From Clostridia bacterium (GTDB lineage Bacteria; Bacillota; Clostridia; Peptostreptococcales; Anaerovoracaceae): a stretch of DNA of 64,000 nt. Position numbers and translations under genes: made by a program. The notes beneath the pieces were generated by a model, which did no database searches, was not told the DNA's origin, and saw nothing but the letters and a program-made list of their open reading frames with translations. This document shows, piece by piece, positions 1-9,741 of the stretch. The DNA is taken from assembly GCA_902363595.1 (NCBI GenBank), contig CABJAP010000001.1, positions 124,001-188,000 on the forward strand. Direction: 5' to 3'. Every line of letters starts with the position of its first letter. The stretch's first letter is position 1.

Positions 1-2
1 AA

Positions 3-530
3 ATGGACTTGCCGCCGGTGGAAGAAGACCGGGCTATGTACCATGAGGGGATCCGTTTGCTGGAGGAGGCTGGATATGAGCATTATGAAATTTCCAACTG
101 CGCCAAACCGGGCTTTGTCTGCCGCCATAATATGAAATATTGGAATTTTGACGAATACTACGGAGCGGGACTGGGAGCCCACGCTTTTTCATACGATCAG
201 GGCAGACGCTGCAATGTTTCTGATTTAGACTCATATTTTGAACAGATCCGTGAGGGACGGCTGCCAGTCGATCCATCGAGCAGCGGAGAAGAAACTCGGC
301 AGGAGCTGATTGGCGAGTACGTGTTCACAGCTCTGAGGAAAATGGAAGGTTTGGACATGGCGGATTTCCGGCGGACATTTGAAGCTGACTTTTTTTCGGT
401 TTATAAAGATCAGCTGCCGGCGATCCAGGAATACGAGGAGGCGGGATATCTGACCTTGACCGATATGCGTTTAGCGTTAACTGAGGCGGGCATCGACTGC
501 TCCAATGAAATCATGGCGGAGTTCTTATAA
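3..530 (+). CDS. hemW: HemW heme chaperone / radical SAM protein, C-terminal part (partial)
   Basis: The window opens inside this gene; only the last ~175 codons are present, so the radical-SAM CxxxCxxC core is missing. The retained part has typical HemW/coproporphyrinogen-III-oxidase-like C-terminal signatures: YEISNCAKPGF, RHNMKYWNF and GAGLGAHAFS, followed by the winged-helix HemN C-terminal region (LIGEYVFTALRKMEGL). HemW family members bind heme and a 4Fe-4S cluster and are thought to deliver heme. In many Firmicutes hemW lies directly before hrcA; here about 8 kb of other genes lies between them. The first in-frame ATG at position 3 is internal, not the true start. Confidence 0.88.
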   Translation: MDLPPVEEDRAMYHEGIRLLEEAGYEHYEISNCAKPGFVCRHNMKYWNFDEYYGAGLGAHAFSYDQGRRCNVSDLDSYFEQIREGRLPVDPSSSGEETRQELIGEYVFTALRKMEGLDMADFRRTFEADFFSVYKDQLPAIQEYEEAGYLTLTDMRLALTEAGIDCSNEIMAEFL

Positions 531-609
531 ATGTTCGCTTTTATAATAGTTTCCAGGCGGGCCAGTTGCGCACAGGCCGGTTTTGAGCTGAAAACTACAG
601 GAGGTAATC

Positions 610-2100
610 ATGAAAACATACATAATGGCATTGGACCAGGGAACGACCAGCTGCAGGTGCATCCTGTACGATCGTCAGGGACGGACGGTAAGTGTGGCCC
701 AGAAAGAGTTTCGGCAAATCTACCCGCAGCCCGGGTGGGTGGAGCACGATGCCATGGAAATCTGGTCCACACAGATGGGGGTGGCTCAAGAAGCGCTTTT
801 AATGGCAAACGGAACTTATGAAAACGTGGAAGCCATAGGGATCACCAATCAAAGGGAAACTACAGTGGTATGGGACAAGCATACCGGAGAACCGATCTAT
901 AACGCCATCGTCTGGCAGTGCCGCAGGACAGCCGAATACTGCGATGAGCTGAAGGCGCGGGGGTTGACTAAGAGCTTTCGCGAAAAGACCGGTCTTTTGA
1001 TCGATGCCTATTTTTCAGCTACAAAGCTGCATTGGATCCTGGAGCATGTTTCCGGAGCCCGGCAAAAGGCTGAAAACGGAGACCTTTTATTCGGAACCAT
1101 TGAGACCTGGCTGATCTGGAAATTGACTGGCGGAAAGGTACATATTACGGATTATTCCAATGCGTCCCGAACCATGCTGTTTAATATTAAAACTTTAAAA
1201 TGGGACAAGGATATCCTGACGGAACTGTCCATACCGGCTTGCATGCTTCCCGAGCCGCGGCCATCCAGCGAAATTTACGGCAAGACGGATCCTAATATTT
1301 TTGGAGGACAGATTATCATAGCTGGTGCTGCCGGAGATCAGCAGTCCGCGCTGTTCGGACAAACCTGCTTTAAAGACGGAGAGGCAAAAAATACATATGG
1401 GACAGGGGGCTTTCTCCTTTTAAATACAGGAAAGGAACCGGTGTATTCAGAAAATGGCTTGTTGACGACGATTGCATGGGGGCTTTCCGGTGAGGTATAT
1501 TACGCGCTGGAAGGTTCAATCTTTGTCTGCGGAGCGGCAGTTCAGTGGCTCCGAGACGAGTTGGAAATCCTTCATAGTGCGCCGGAATCGGAAAAAATGG
1601 CCAAAAGCGTGAAAGACAGCAATGGTGTCTACGTGGTGCCCGCATTTGTCGGACTGGGAGCACCCTATTGGGATCCCTATGCCAGAGGAGCAGTCCTTGG
1701 CATAACGCGAGGAGCCAATAAAAACCATCTGGTTAGGGCCACACTGGAATCCATGGCTTATCAAACCCACGATTTAATCCATGTGATGATGCAAGATACA
1801 GGCAGGGAACTGGTAACCTTGAAAGTAGACGGAGGAGCTTGTGCCAACGATTTTCTCATGCAATTTCAAAGTGATATGCTTAACAAGACTGTTCTCAGGC
1901 CCAAATGCATTGAGACCACGTCCTTGGGGGCGGCTTATCTGGCAGGCTTGGCTGTTGGTTATTGGAACGGTACGGAGGATATTCTCAATAACTGGAAGAT
2001 TGATCGTGAGTTTGAACCATCGATGAAAGATGAAACGAGGAAGAAATTATTAGAAGGCTGGGAAAAAGCTGTAAAATGCGTTCTCGGCTGGGCTAAGTAG
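610..2100 (+). CDS. glpK: Glycerol kinase
   Basis: FGGY-family kinase of 496 residues, the usual GlpK length. It phosphorylates glycerol with ATP to sn-glycerol-3-phosphate in the cytoplasm. The N-terminal phosphate-binding motif DQGTT is at residues 9-13, the substrate region [13 protein letters not shown] follows near residue 80, and the C-terminal FGGY signature region contains [14 protein letters not shown] and [12 protein letters not shown] strong AGGAGG site precedes the ATG by about 6 bases. No glpF or glpD is next to it; the membrane acyltransferase starts 12 bases downstream, so the two are probably cotranscribed, although a functional link is not obvious. Confidence 0.97.
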   Translation: MKTYIMALDQGTTSCRCILYDRQGRTVSVAQKEFRQIYPQPGWVEHDAMEIWSTQMGVAQEALLMANGTYENVEAIGITNQRETTVVWDKHTGEPIYNAIVWQCRRTAEYCDELKARGLTKSFREKTGLLIDAYFSATKLHWILEHVSGARQKAENGDLLFGTIETWLIWKLTGGKVHITDYSNASRTMLFNIKTLKWDKDILTELSIPACMLPEPRPSSEIYGKTDPNIFGGQIIIAGAAGDQQSALFGQTCFKDGEAKNTYGTGGFLLLNTGKEPVYSENGLLTTIAWGLSGEVYYALEGSIFVCGAAVQWLRDELEILHSAPESEKMAKSVKDSNGVYVVPAFVGLGAPYWDPYARGAVLGITRGANKNHLVRATLESMAYQTHDLIHVMMQDTGRELVTLKVDGGACANDFLMQFQSDMLNKTVLRPKCIETTSLGAAYLAGLAVGYWNGTEDILNNWKIDREFEPSMKDETRKKLLEGWEKAVKCVLGWAK

Positions 2101-2112
2101 GAGATTAGAAAT

Positions 2113-3216
2113 ATGGCAAATGAAACACTTAACAACACAGCGACGCAGGCAGGAGGAAAGAAGGAACGAAGCTATTTTTTCGATACGTTTCGCGGTCTTT
2201 TGATTTGGACCATTCCTATTTCCCATTTTACAATGGTGGGAGGCAATTTTCATCAAGCATCCTTTGGAGGCGTAGTATATATTACGATAAACGTCTTTGT
2301 AATGCAGGCATTTGTTTTTCTTTCCGGCTATTTTTCAAAAAAACCGCAGAGAGCCAGGGAAACGGCATTTAAAACTTTTCTTTTTCCTTATATTGTACTG
2401 GTACCGTTTTTTTTCGGTGTCCGCTACCTGATCAATGGGGGTGCCCATCTGACCTGGATCGATCCGCCGCTGGCCCTTTGGTATTTGGTGGCGCTGTTTG
2501 TCTACCGATTTTTTCTTGTGGACTTTATTAAAAGTAAATATATTGTGCAGATCAGCATCATCATCTATCTTATCGCCGGACTGATTCCATGGCTGGACGG
2601 AACTTTGGCCGCAGGGCGGGTAGTCAGCTACTTCCCGTTCTTTATGCTTGGATATTTCTGCCAGAAAGAACATATCGCCAAGATTCAGAGTCTAAAAAAC
2701 TGGCATTGCGTAATTTTGGCAATCGTTCTTGTCGGCATTAATATTCTCTTGGCATATAAATGTCCCGTATCCGTTGAATTTTATCTTCTCCGCGGACCCG
2801 GAGCCGCCTTCGGACTCACCTGGTATTTAGACATCATAATGCGGATCGCAGACTTCATTATCCCATGCGCATGGATCGTTCTCATGCTGAATATCCTGCC
2901 CAAGGGAAAGAACTATTTGACCTACGTAGGCATGAACACCATGTCTGTTTACATTCTCCATTTGATCGTCCGCCAGCTGGTGAAAAAGTTCGATCTGCCG
3001 GACCCCAACATGTTTGTTTATTATATCTGCCTGTTTGGATTGGCATCCTTATGTGTTGTGGTATTTTCCAGCCCGCCGATTTCAAAAGGGTATAACTGGA
3101 TCTTCGATTTTCTTTATGACAAGGTTTATCTCAGCCTAAAGAAATTTATAAAATGGATGCTGGGGATCGAAACGAACCGGGATAAGGCGTTGAAGGAGGC
3201 GGAAAAAGAGAAATAA
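2113..3216 (+). CDS. Acyltransferase 3 (OafA/YrhL-like) integral membrane protein
   Basis: 367-residue polytopic membrane protein with about ten hydrophobic segments. The start resembles acyltransferase-3 proteins: FFDTFRGLLIWTIPISHF carries the Arg-Gly and His positions where this family has R/H catalytic residues. A short basic/acidic tail (KALKEAEKEK) ends the protein in the cytoplasm. Family members move acetyl or other acyl groups across the membrane onto surface glycans or lipids; the acceptor cannot be read from sequence. It lies 12 bases behind glpK, suggesting one transcript. An AT-rich stretch without genes follows. Confidence 0.75.
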   Translation: MANETLNNTATQAGGKKERSYFFDTFRGLLIWTIPISHFTMVGGNFHQASFGGVVYITINVFVMQAFVFLSGYFSKKPQRARETAFKTFLFPYIVLVPFFFGVRYLINGGAHLTWIDPPLALWYLVALFVYRFFLVDFIKSKYIVQISIIIYLIAGLIPWLDGTLAAGRVVSYFPFFMLGYFCQKEHIAKIQSLKNWHCVILAIVLVGINILLAYKCPVSVEFYLLRGPGAAFGLTWYLDIIMRIADFIIPCAWIVLMLNILPKGKNYLTYVGMNTMSVYILHLIVRQLVKKFDLPDPNMFVYYICLFGLASLCVVVFSSPPISKGYNWIFDFLYDKVYLSLKKFIKWMLGIETNRDKALKEAEKEK

Positions 3217-3350
3217 ATTTGCTATGCCTGTTAGAGATTATCATAAATACATAACAAATAATTATTAATATATAAATAAATATAATTTCAAATTATTTAT
3301 ATTTGATGGTATGATACTAGAAGAAAAAGAAAGTGAGGTACTTATCAACT

Positions 3351-4361
3351 ATGGAATTTTTTAAAAAAACCGGTCCAGGCATTCTTCTATGTTTATGTAT
3401 CGCGATTCCCTCTTGGTTTCTCGGCAGCCTGGCACCGGTTATAGGCGGTCCTGTTTTCGCAATTTTAATCGGTATGGTCGTGACTCAGGTACTTAAGAAA
3501 AAGGAACCCTTTAAAATAGGGGTTGCGTTTACATCGAAGAAGATCCTTCAGTATGCAGTCATACTGCTGGGCTTCGGTATGAATCTTTCGGATATATTAA
3601 TGCAGGGAAAACAATCGCTGCCGATTATTGTCTCCACCATTACCACGTCCCTTATTATTGCCTTTGTTATGTACAAAGCGCTGAAGATGCCTTCAAAGAT
3701 CTCCATCCTGGTGGGGGTGGGCTCTTCCATCTGCGGCGGATCTGCCATAGCGGCCACTGCGCCGGTTATTCGGGCGGACGATGAAGAGATCGCCCAGTCT
3801 ATTTCCGTAATTTTTCTTTTCAATATTATCGCGGCATTGATCTTCCCCACCCTGGGCGGGATTTTAGGCCTTACGGATCAGGGATTCGGACTGTTTGCTG
3901 GTACTGCGATCAACGATACTTCTTCTGTTACAGCGGCAGCTACTGCATGGGATGGCATGCATGGGAGCAATACGCTGGATACAGCGGCGATCGTAAAATT
4001 GACACGGACGCTGGCAATCATTCCAATCACATTGATCTTAGCTTTATATCAGACTAAAAAAGCAAAGAATGCTTCCGACGGATCCAAGGTAAGCATGAAA
4101 AAGATTTTTCCTTTTTTCATCCTGTTCTTTGTTCTGGCTTCGGTGATTACTACGGTATTCAGTCTTCCCGCAGCAGTTACCGATCCGATTAAGACATTGA
4201 GCAAATTCTTTATCGTTATGGCCATGTCCGCAATCGGACTCAATACCAATATTGTAAAATTATTTAAGAACGGGGGTAAACCGATTCTTATGGGCCTTTG
4301 CTGCTGGATCGGAATTGCAGGCGTCAGCCTCTTACTGCAGCATGTACTCAATATATGGTGA
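3351..4361 (+). CDS. YeiH-family putative sulfate exporter
   Basis: 336-residue membrane protein of the UPF0324/YeiH family with about ten segments. Recognisable parts are the repeated hydrophobic bundle, [19 protein letters not shown] near residue 130, and [21 protein letters not shown] near residue 180. I chose ATG 3351 because a GAGG box lies 10 bases upstream; an in-frame GTG at 3333 would place that box inside the gene. YeiH proteins are annotated as sulfate exporters on weak experimental grounds. In enterobacteria yeiH is paired with the LysR gene yeiE; here a LysR gene follows two genes later, so the pairing seems conserved. Confidence 0.85.
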   Translation: MEFFKKTGPGILLCLCIAIPSWFLGSLAPVIGGPVFAILIGMVVTQVLKKKEPFKIGVAFTSKKILQYAVILLGFGMNLSDILMQGKQSLPIIVSTITTSLIIAFVMYKALKMPSKISILVGVGSSICGGSAIAATAPVIRADDEEIAQSISVIFLFNIIAALIFPTLGGILGLTDQGFGLFAGTAINDTSSVTAAATAWDGMHGSNTLDTAAIVKLTRTLAIIPITLILALYQTKKAKNASDGSKVSMKKIFPFFILFFVLASVITTVFSLPAAVTDPIKTLSKFFIVMAMSAIGLNTNIVKLFKNGGKPILMGLCCWIGIAGVSLLLQHVLNIW

Positions 4362-4380
4362 TTTGGAAAGCGAGGGTAAT

Positions 4381-5010
4381 ATGAATAACTATGTGATTAC
4401 AATTGGAAGACAGGCAGGCAGCGGCGGATCGATTCTTGGGCGCAACCTGGCAAAGCATTTTGGATTTCATTACATTGATAAAGATTTGATTAAAAAAGCA
4501 GCCGAAGAACTCAATGTCCCAGAAGAGGAGCTGGCGCGGATGGATGAAAAGGAATCCATTGCTGGCCGCCTTCTCCTTCAGACTGGAGGGTATCCAATGG
4601 CGTATATGTCGGAGGATTGGAAGACTTCCACCGGCGAAGATGTCTTCAAAACAGAATCCAAACTCATCAGGCAAGCGGCTGAGCAAGCTTCTTGTGTAGT
4701 CGTTGGACGCTGCGGATCCTTCTTATTTACAGGATATGAAAAACATATAAGCCTGTTCTTATACGCGGAGGAGGAAGCGCGCGCCCGGAGATTGGGCGGC
4801 CATCTGGGAATGGCTGATGAAAAAACCATAAAGATGATTCGAAAGCTGGATAAAGAACGAGCACGCTATGTCCGTACTTACACGGGACAGGAATGGCAGG
4901 ACCCCACCAGCTATGATCTGACCATTGATACAGAAAAACTGGACGATCAGCAGCTTATGGACGTAGCGATTCATTATATTTGCTGCAGATTTCCTGAGCT
5001 GAAAAAATAG
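4381..5010 (+). CDS. Cytidylate kinase-like family protein (copy 1)
   Basis: 209 residues, member of the Cytidylate_kin2-type family. The P-loop-like glycine-rich segment GRQAGSGGSILGRNLAKHF at residues 9-27 and the following HYIDKDLIKKAAEEL resemble nucleotide monophosphate kinases, and VVGRCGSFLF near residue 105 is the second conserved block. Family members are not shown to be true CMP kinases; the genuine cmk is normally a different gene. ATG 4381 is preceded by GAGGG. The gene sits between yeiH and a LysR regulator on one strand with 20-30 base gaps, likely one operon. A paralogue lies at 7562. Confidence 0.82.
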   Translation: MNNYVITIGRQAGSGGSILGRNLAKHFGFHYIDKDLIKKAAEELNVPEEELARMDEKESIAGRLLLQTGGYPMAYMSEDWKTSTGEDVFKTESKLIRQAAEQASCVVVGRCGSFLFTGYEKHISLFLYAEEEARARRLGGHLGMADEKTIKMIRKLDKERARYVRTYTGQEWQDPTSYDLTIDTEKLDDQQLMDVAIHYICCRFPELKK

Positions 5011-5040
5011 CTGGGGATCATAAGGAAAGGAAGGACGGTT

Positions 5041-5931
5041 ATGCTGGATTTTAGACTGAATACGTTTCTGACTGTATGCAAATACATGAATTTTACCCGT
5101 GCGGCGGAAGAACTTAATATCACCCAGCCTGCGGTCTCTCAGCATATCCGATATCTGGAGGAACTGTTTGAAGTTAAATTATTTGATTATCATAACAAAA
5201 AGATCAGCCTGACAGGGGCCGGAACCTTTCTGCAAAGCACGGCGACGACGATGGTTCATGATGTGATGCATCTGCAAGACAAGCTGCGACAGTTGCAGGG
5301 AGAAAAAAGAGAGCTGGTATTCGGTGTGACCTTAACAGTGGGAGAATTCGTAATTCCGGCGCCGGTCGCCAGCTATTTGAAGGCCCATCCTGAGGCAGCT
5401 GTTCACGTGACCGTTGCCAACACTCAAGAGCTGCTGAAAAAGCTTAATGACGGGCAGATTGATTTTGCACTGGTAGAAGGCTTTTTTGCCAAAAGTGAAT
5501 ATGACTCCAAAGTCTATTCCAATGAACCTTATATTGGGGTATGCGGTCCCTCGTATCAGCCTGCGAAAAAAATGATGCGGATCGAAGATACTTTTGATGA
5601 ACGGATTATTGTGAGGGAGGAAGGCTCCGGGACCAGAGAAATTTTCGAACGTTACCTTGAAAGCCGCAATTTTTTAATCAGCGATTATAAAAGTATATTG
5701 GAAATTAGTAATATCAACGCTATTAAAGCCTTGGCCGCGGCTGGATGCGGAATTACCTTCCTCTATGAGGCAGCGGTAAAAAAAGAGCTGGAAACAGGAG
5801 AACTGATAAAAATTCCTCTGCTGGATTTCGACCTTACACACGACTTTACATTTATCTGGCGAAGAAACAGTGTTTTTTCGCCAGACTATATTGAGTTGTT
5901 TCAACAGTTAAAAGATGCCAGAGAAGGCTAA
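5041..5931 (+). CDS. LysR-family transcriptional regulator
   Basis: 296 residues with the standard LTTR layout: N-terminal helix-turn-helix (residues 3-62, including MNFTRAAEELNITQPAVSQH) and a periplasmic-binding-protein-like effector domain from about residue 90. The effector domain ends with SINA..ALAAAGCGITFLYE-type sequence seen in CysL/YeiE-like members. A GGAAAGGAAGG region precedes ATG 5041. It likely controls the yeiH block upstream; LTTRs commonly bind near their target promoter, and the AT-rich dyad-like stretch at about 3262-3306 before yeiH is a candidate site. It converges with the APC permease, the stop codons overlapping by four bases. Confidence 0.9.
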   Translation: MLDFRLNTFLTVCKYMNFTRAAEELNITQPAVSQHIRYLEELFEVKLFDYHNKKISLTGAGTFLQSTATTMVHDVMHLQDKLRQLQGEKRELVFGVTLTVGEFVIPAPVASYLKAHPEAAVHVTVANTQELLKKLNDGQIDFALVEGFFAKSEYDSKVYSNEPYIGVCGPSYQPAKKMMRIEDTFDERIIVREEGSGTREIFERYLESRNFLISDYKSILEISNINAIKALAAAGCGITFLYEAAVKKELETGELIKIPLLDFDLTHDFTFIWRRNSVFSPDYIELFQQLKDAREG

Positions 5932-7430
5932 CATACAAAGGAAAACAGATATAGTGCTCCAACTCCTATGATGGCACAGATTACGGACAGGCGCCAGATC
6001 CGGTATTCCCGGTCCATCTTTGCCTGTTCTGCATCAGAAGGCACATCAAACTCATGGTCAGTAAAGAGAAATTCGGTTTTCTCTTTTTTCGTTTGCGCAT
6101 TTTTTTGCAAACCATTTCTAGCGAAAAACAGAACCAGGCCAGCTAAGGACCACATAATGCCAGCAGCGATGGCTTCCGGGGAAAGCTGTGTCATTAAAAG
6201 TAGATAAACGGCAATACTGGCCCCTGCGCCTGCGGAAAGGCCGGGCGTGCGGAAAGGCCGGGAAAGATCCGGGTATTTTTTTCGAAGCCCCAGAGCCGAC
6301 AGCATGCCGATCACATAATAAAGAAGGGTCGCAAAGAGAGACAGGGAGGCGATATAGGTGATGGAACCAGTTGATACTAAAAGGATCATCAAAAGGCCTA
6401 GGCAGATCAAAGCGATAAAAGGGCTCTGAAAGCGAGGATGGATTCTCCCCAGAATGGGAGGAATTGCGTTATCTCTGGCCATGGTGAACAGATAACGGGC
6501 CGGCGCGGCAATGGCGGCGTTGAGGGTGGAAAAATCACCGCCAAAGGTAATCCCCAGGCATAAAAGTATCAGCGGGAGCCCTACGATTCCGGCTGTTTTC
6601 ATGGCGTGAGCATAAGGCGCATCTGCAGTCGCCAAAGCTGCCAGGCTGTCAACAGGCGTGATGCTGACCAAGGCCCATTGGAATAATGCCGTTACAATAA
6701 AGACGATGAACGGCGCTAAAAACAAAGCGCGGGGCAGATTGATCCGGGGAAAACAGATCTCCTCTCCCATGGCACAGCAGGTTTCAAAGCCGGCAAAGCA
6801 CCACCAGATCATGGCTACACATGGGAAAAAGTCTTTAATAGAAAGGCTGTCGCTAGCTATGGATATGGAAAAAGAATCCAAGTGGAAGACCGGCAGCATG
6901 GTGATAAACCAGATAATAGTGATTCCCCAAAAAAAGAACAAAAAGCCGTTTTGCAGCCTGCCGCTCATCTCCACTCCGCGGACAGCAAGGACAACGAAGA
7001 GTAAGATGGCAGCAGAGGCGATCACCGGATCGCTGAAGGGCAGCGAGAATCCCAACGCTTCGAAAAGCGTACGCAGATAGAAACTGAAAGCCAGCGCCTC
7101 CCCGCTGGCAACTGATACCATGGAGATGATAAAGTTCCAGCCGGCCAGCATCCCAAAGGGCCTTCCAAGTCCAAGGGATGCGTATTGGTAAGTTCCGCCG
7201 GCAAAAGGCAGCGCTCCGCCCATTTCGGCATAGATCAGAGCCGGGTAGATACTGATGATGAGCGCGGTTAAAGTGGCGAAAATCACTGCCGGACCTAGAA
7301 TGCCGGCCGCGCCGGAGCCGACTGTAAAGAGGCCGACGCCGATGACGGTTCCTACTGTGATTGTAACGGACTCGCGCATGCCGAAACATCGTTTCAGTGA
7401 TGCGGTTTTATTGATATGTAAGTCTTTCAT
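5928..7430 (-). CDS. APC-superfamily amino acid permease (copy 1)
   Basis: 500-residue, 12-segment transporter. The first segment has the APC fold signature TVGTVIGVGLFTVGSG with its unwound glycine motif, and WWCFAGFETCCAMGEEI marks segment 6. GITFGGDFSTLNAAIAAPAR is the segment-8 region. A hydrophilic linker (residues 430-475) precedes an extra C-terminal hydrophobic segment, YRIWRLSVICAIIGVGALYL. Substrate is probably an amino acid or amine; not resolvable. A close paralogue with the same extra C-terminal segment lies at 62387-63871. It is transcribed divergently from the second cytidylate-kinase-like gene. Confidence 0.9.
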   Translation of the reverse strand: MKDLHINKTASLKRCFGMRESVTITVGTVIGVGLFTVGSGAAGILGPAVIFATLTALIISIYPALIYAEMGGALPFAGGTYQYASLGLGRPFGMLAGWNFIISMVSVASGEALAFSFYLRTLFEALGFSLPFSDPVIASAAILLFVVLAVRGVEMSGRLQNGFLFFFWGITIIWFITMLPVFHLDSFSISIASDSLSIKDFFPCVAMIWWCFAGFETCCAMGEEICFPRINLPRALFLAPFIVFIVTALFQWALVSITPVDSLAALATADAPYAHAMKTAGIVGLPLILLCLGITFGGDFSTLNAAIAAPARYLFTMARDNAIPPILGRIHPRFQSPFIALICLGLLMILLVSTGSITYIASLSLFATLLYYVIGMLSALGLRKKYPDLSRPFRTPGLSAGAGASIAVYLLLMTQLSPEAIAAGIMWSLAGLVLFFARNGLQKNAQTKKEKTEFLFTDHEFDVPSDAEQAKMDREYRIWRLSVICAIIGVGALYLFSFVC

Positions 7431-7496
7431 AATTCAATCCTTTCATTATAGCTTCTCTTTTTATGCTATGTAAAGTCAGAAAATTGGTGTTTGCCT

Positions 7497-7525
7497 TTGA
7501 CGAATGGAAAATAAAGGAGTAAAAT
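7497..7525 (+). promoter_or_regulatory. Putative sigma-A promoter for the second cytidylate-kinase-like gene
   Basis: TTGACG (7497-7502), 17-base spacer, TAAAAT (7520-7525). It lies 36 bases before ATG 7562 in the divergent gap with the APC permease gene. Confidence 0.55.
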
Positions 7526-7561
7526 AAAGAAAAAGCACTGTTTGGAAAGTGGGGTGGAATC

Positions 7562-8197
7562 ATGAATAATTATGTTATTACCATCGGCAGACAGGTTGGC
7601 AGCGGAGGCTCGGTTCTTGGAAAAGCTATCGCAGAGTATTTTGGATTCAGCTACATTGATAAAGAGCTGCTGAAAAAGGCAGCTGAGGAGCTGAACATTC
7701 CACAAGAGGATCTTGAAAATCTAGATGAACAGGAGTACCGGGTAGGAAAGTCTCTGTTCCAGTCCAGCATTTACAATTTGCCCTATATGACAGATGCATG
7801 GCTGGTACCGACGGGGGCAAATCTCTATCAGATTGAATCGGAGCTGATCCGTCAGTCGGCAGATGAAGGGCCTTGCGTAATTGTGGGACGGTGCGGATCT
7901 GATTTGTTCCGCGGCTATAAGAAGCATGTAAGCTTTTTTCTCCATGCTGACGAGGATGAAAGATTGGAGCGGCTGGAAAACACCCTGGATTTTTCCCACG
8001 AAAAATCACTGAAAATGATCGAAAAGGCCGATAAGGCAAGAGCGCGGTATTACAATACGTATACCGGAAGGAAATGGCTGGATCTGACCGGATACGATTT
8101 GTGCATCGACACCGGAAAACTGAGTGATGAGCAAGTGAAAGAAATCGCAGTAAACTACATTTGCACCAGATTTCCCGAACTGAAAAACAGACTTTAA
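7562..8197 (+). CDS. Cytidylate kinase-like family protein (copy 2)
   Basis: 211 residues, clearly paralogous along its whole length to the protein at 4381: both begin MNNYVITIGRQ, carry GSGGSxLG, FxYIDKxLxKKAAEELN and CVxVGRCGSxLF, and end in ICxRFPELK. The role is unknown; the glycine-rich loop suggests nucleotide binding. It has its own promoter and is followed by a strong terminator, so it is a single-gene unit divergent from an APC permease. Two family copies within 4 kb, each near transport genes, suggest a duplication that carried this gene to a new regulatory setting. Confidence 0.82.
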   Translation: MNNYVITIGRQVGSGGSVLGKAIAEYFGFSYIDKELLKKAAEELNIPQEDLENLDEQEYRVGKSLFQSSIYNLPYMTDAWLVPTGANLYQIESELIRQSADEGPCVIVGRCGSDLFRGYKKHVSFFLHADEDERLERLENTLDFSHEKSLKMIEKADKARARYYNTYTGRKWLDLTGYDLCIDTGKLSDEQVKEIAVNYICTRFPELKNRL

Positions 8198-8269
8198 TAC
8201 TACCGTCAAAGGACGGACCGGGCTTGCGGCCCGGCAGGATTTATGGACATGAAATATTACACCAGGCAA

Positions 8270-8299
8270 GGGACTGCCGCATGAGGCAGTCCCCTTTTT
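8270..8299 (+). terminator. Rho-independent terminator after the second cytidylate-kinase-like gene
   Basis: GGGACTGCC (8270-8278) pairs with GGCAGTCCC (8285-8293) over a six-base loop, followed by CTTTTT. A second GC-rich hairpin (CCGGGC..GCCCGG) lies just upstream near 8218-8234. Confidence 0.85.
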
Positions 8300-8614
8300 G
8301 CGGAGTGCCGCCGGTGTTACTTTATCAGTTTACATCAAACTTGTGCATGCGAACCTGGGCAAATAAAGCAAATTAGTGCAGGTACAAGAAAATCTATGGA
8401 AAAATAGAGCATGTTTATATGGACAAGACGGCAGATTATGGGCATTTCGAATAGATATCGGCAAAAAAGTGAAAATTGGGCCAGTTCTTCCGTCCATTCC
8501 GCCCGTGCGTCCTCAATTTTCGCCTCGAATCCCGGCCGATGGGAAATCGGGTCAGCCCATTTAATTTTCGGGAAAACCCAAAGAAAAAATTTCAAGAAAT
8601 TTTTTAAAAGAGTG
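8300..8614. other. Gene-free stretch before the heat-shock operon
   Basis: No convincing gene is seen. A stop-free minus-strand frame (8335-8664) runs through it and into the hrcA promoter, but has no ribosome site and no recognisable domain. Its middle part (REAWTEEL-like, about 8460-8560) is less AT-rich than its surroundings and could be an interspersed repeat. Confidence 0.4.
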
Positions 8615-8643
8615 TTGACAATACTACATAAGAGTGGTAAATT
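8615..8643 (+). promoter_or_regulatory. Sigma-A promoter of the hrcA-grpE-dnaK operon
   Basis: TTGACA (8615-8620), 17-base spacer, TAAATT (8638-8643). The CIRCE operator starts 11 bases downstream, the usual arrangement for HrcA repression of the initial transcribed region. Confidence 0.85.
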
Positions 8644-8653
8644 TAAACTGTAA

Positions 8654-8680
8654 TTAGCACTCACTTATAAAGAGTGCTAA
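8654..8680 (+). promoter_or_regulatory. CIRCE operator (HrcA binding site)
   Basis: TTAGCACTC (8654-8662), nine-base spacer, GAGTGCTAA (8672-8680): a perfect match to the CIRCE consensus. It ends one base before the hrcA ribosome site, so it would lie in both the DNA operator and the 5' leader. Confidence 0.97.
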
Positions 8681-8694
8681 CAGGAGGGGCTATC

Positions 8695-9741
8695 ATGGAT
8701 TTAAGTGAAAGGAAACTGAAAATATTACAGGCTATTATCAGCGACTTCATTAGAACAGCAGAGCCGATCGGTTCCAGAACACTTTCCAAAAAGTTCGACT
8801 TGGGGATAAGCCCGGCAACGATTCGAAATGAAATGGCTGATCTGGAAGAGATGGGATATCTGACTCATCCCCACACATCAGCAGGTCGTGTTCCCTCTGA
8901 GCTGGCATATCGTCTTTATGTAAACGATATGATGAAAAAATATGAATTGAGCGAAGATGAAAAAAATGCCATCGCAAGCAAGCTTTATGAAAACGTGACG
9001 GAACTTGAAAAAACGGTACAGCACGCAGCGAAAATTTTATCGGATATTACCAATTTAACGTCGTTCGCCCTGACACCGTCGCCGGATGAAGATACATTAA
9101 AATACATTAACCTGCTGCCGGTAGACGAACATACCGTTGTTCTGATGATCGTTTCCCACAGCGGTAAGGTATCTAACACAGCCCTCAAGCTGAAGGTACC
9201 TTATACAGAGGATGGTCTGGAGCTTTTAGCCAAGACCATGACTTATAATTACCGAGGCAAGACCATCAGCGAAGTACTTACCTTAGATATTATCGAAAGC
9301 TTTGAGACGGATATCGAAGCCATGAGCACTTTGGCAAGGAAGGTCGTACCTAACTTCATCAAGACCCTGGAAGATATGCTCAACGTCAACTTGTACATGG
9401 ATGGACTGACCAACATCTTTTCCATTCCTGAGTACAATGACTTGGATAAAGCAAAAATGTTTCTGGAAATGCTCAATAAAAAAGAGGACTTTACAAAGAC
9501 ATTGATCAACCGGGAGAACGGTGTAATCATAACCATTGGAAAAGAGAATGCCGAAGACATCATGCAGGATTGCAGCCTGATTACCGCCACTTATCATGTG
9601 GATGGAAAGCTGGCCGGCAAGATCGGCGTGATCGGGCCCACGCGGATGCGATACGGGCAAATTACTTCGGTCGTTGAATATTTGACGGAGAATATAAGCA
9701 ATACGTTTAAACTGTCAGGAGGAGGTAAGGATGACGACTAA
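8695..9741 (+). CDS. hrcA: Heat-inducible transcription repressor HrcA
   Basis: 348 residues. Winged-helix DNA-binding region at residues 1-70 (LKILQAIISDFIRTAEPIGS, SPATIRNEMADLEEMGYL, HPHTSAGRVPS) then the GAF-like HrcA core with the IGPTRMRY motif near residue 315. HrcA represses class I heat-shock genes at CIRCE and is kept active by GroEL. ATG 8695 follows AGGAGGGG; a longer frame from GTG 8674 would start inside the CIRCE element and is rejected. First gene of the operon; it overlaps grpE by 11 bases. Confidence 0.97.
   Translation: MDLSERKLKILQAIISDFIRTAEPIGSRTLSKKFDLGISPATIRNEMADLEEMGYLTHPHTSAGRVPSELAYRLYVNDMMKKYELSEDEKNAIASKLYENVTELEKTVQHAAKILSDITNLTSFALTPSPDEDTLKYINLLPVDEHTVVLMIVSHSGKVSNTALKLKVPYTEDGLELLAKTMTYNYRGKTISEVLTLDIIESFETDIEAMSTLARKVVPNFIKTLEDMLNVNLYMDGLTNIFSIPEYNDLDKAKMFLEMLNKKEDFTKTLINRENGVIITIGKENAEDIMQDCSLITATYHVDGKLAGKIGVIGPTRMRYGQITSVVEYLTENISNTFKLSGGGKDDD

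Noticed and set aside
8335..8664. 109-residue minus-strand frame upstream of hrcA
   Set aside because: No ribosome site, overlaps the hrcA promoter and CIRCE, no recognised domain.
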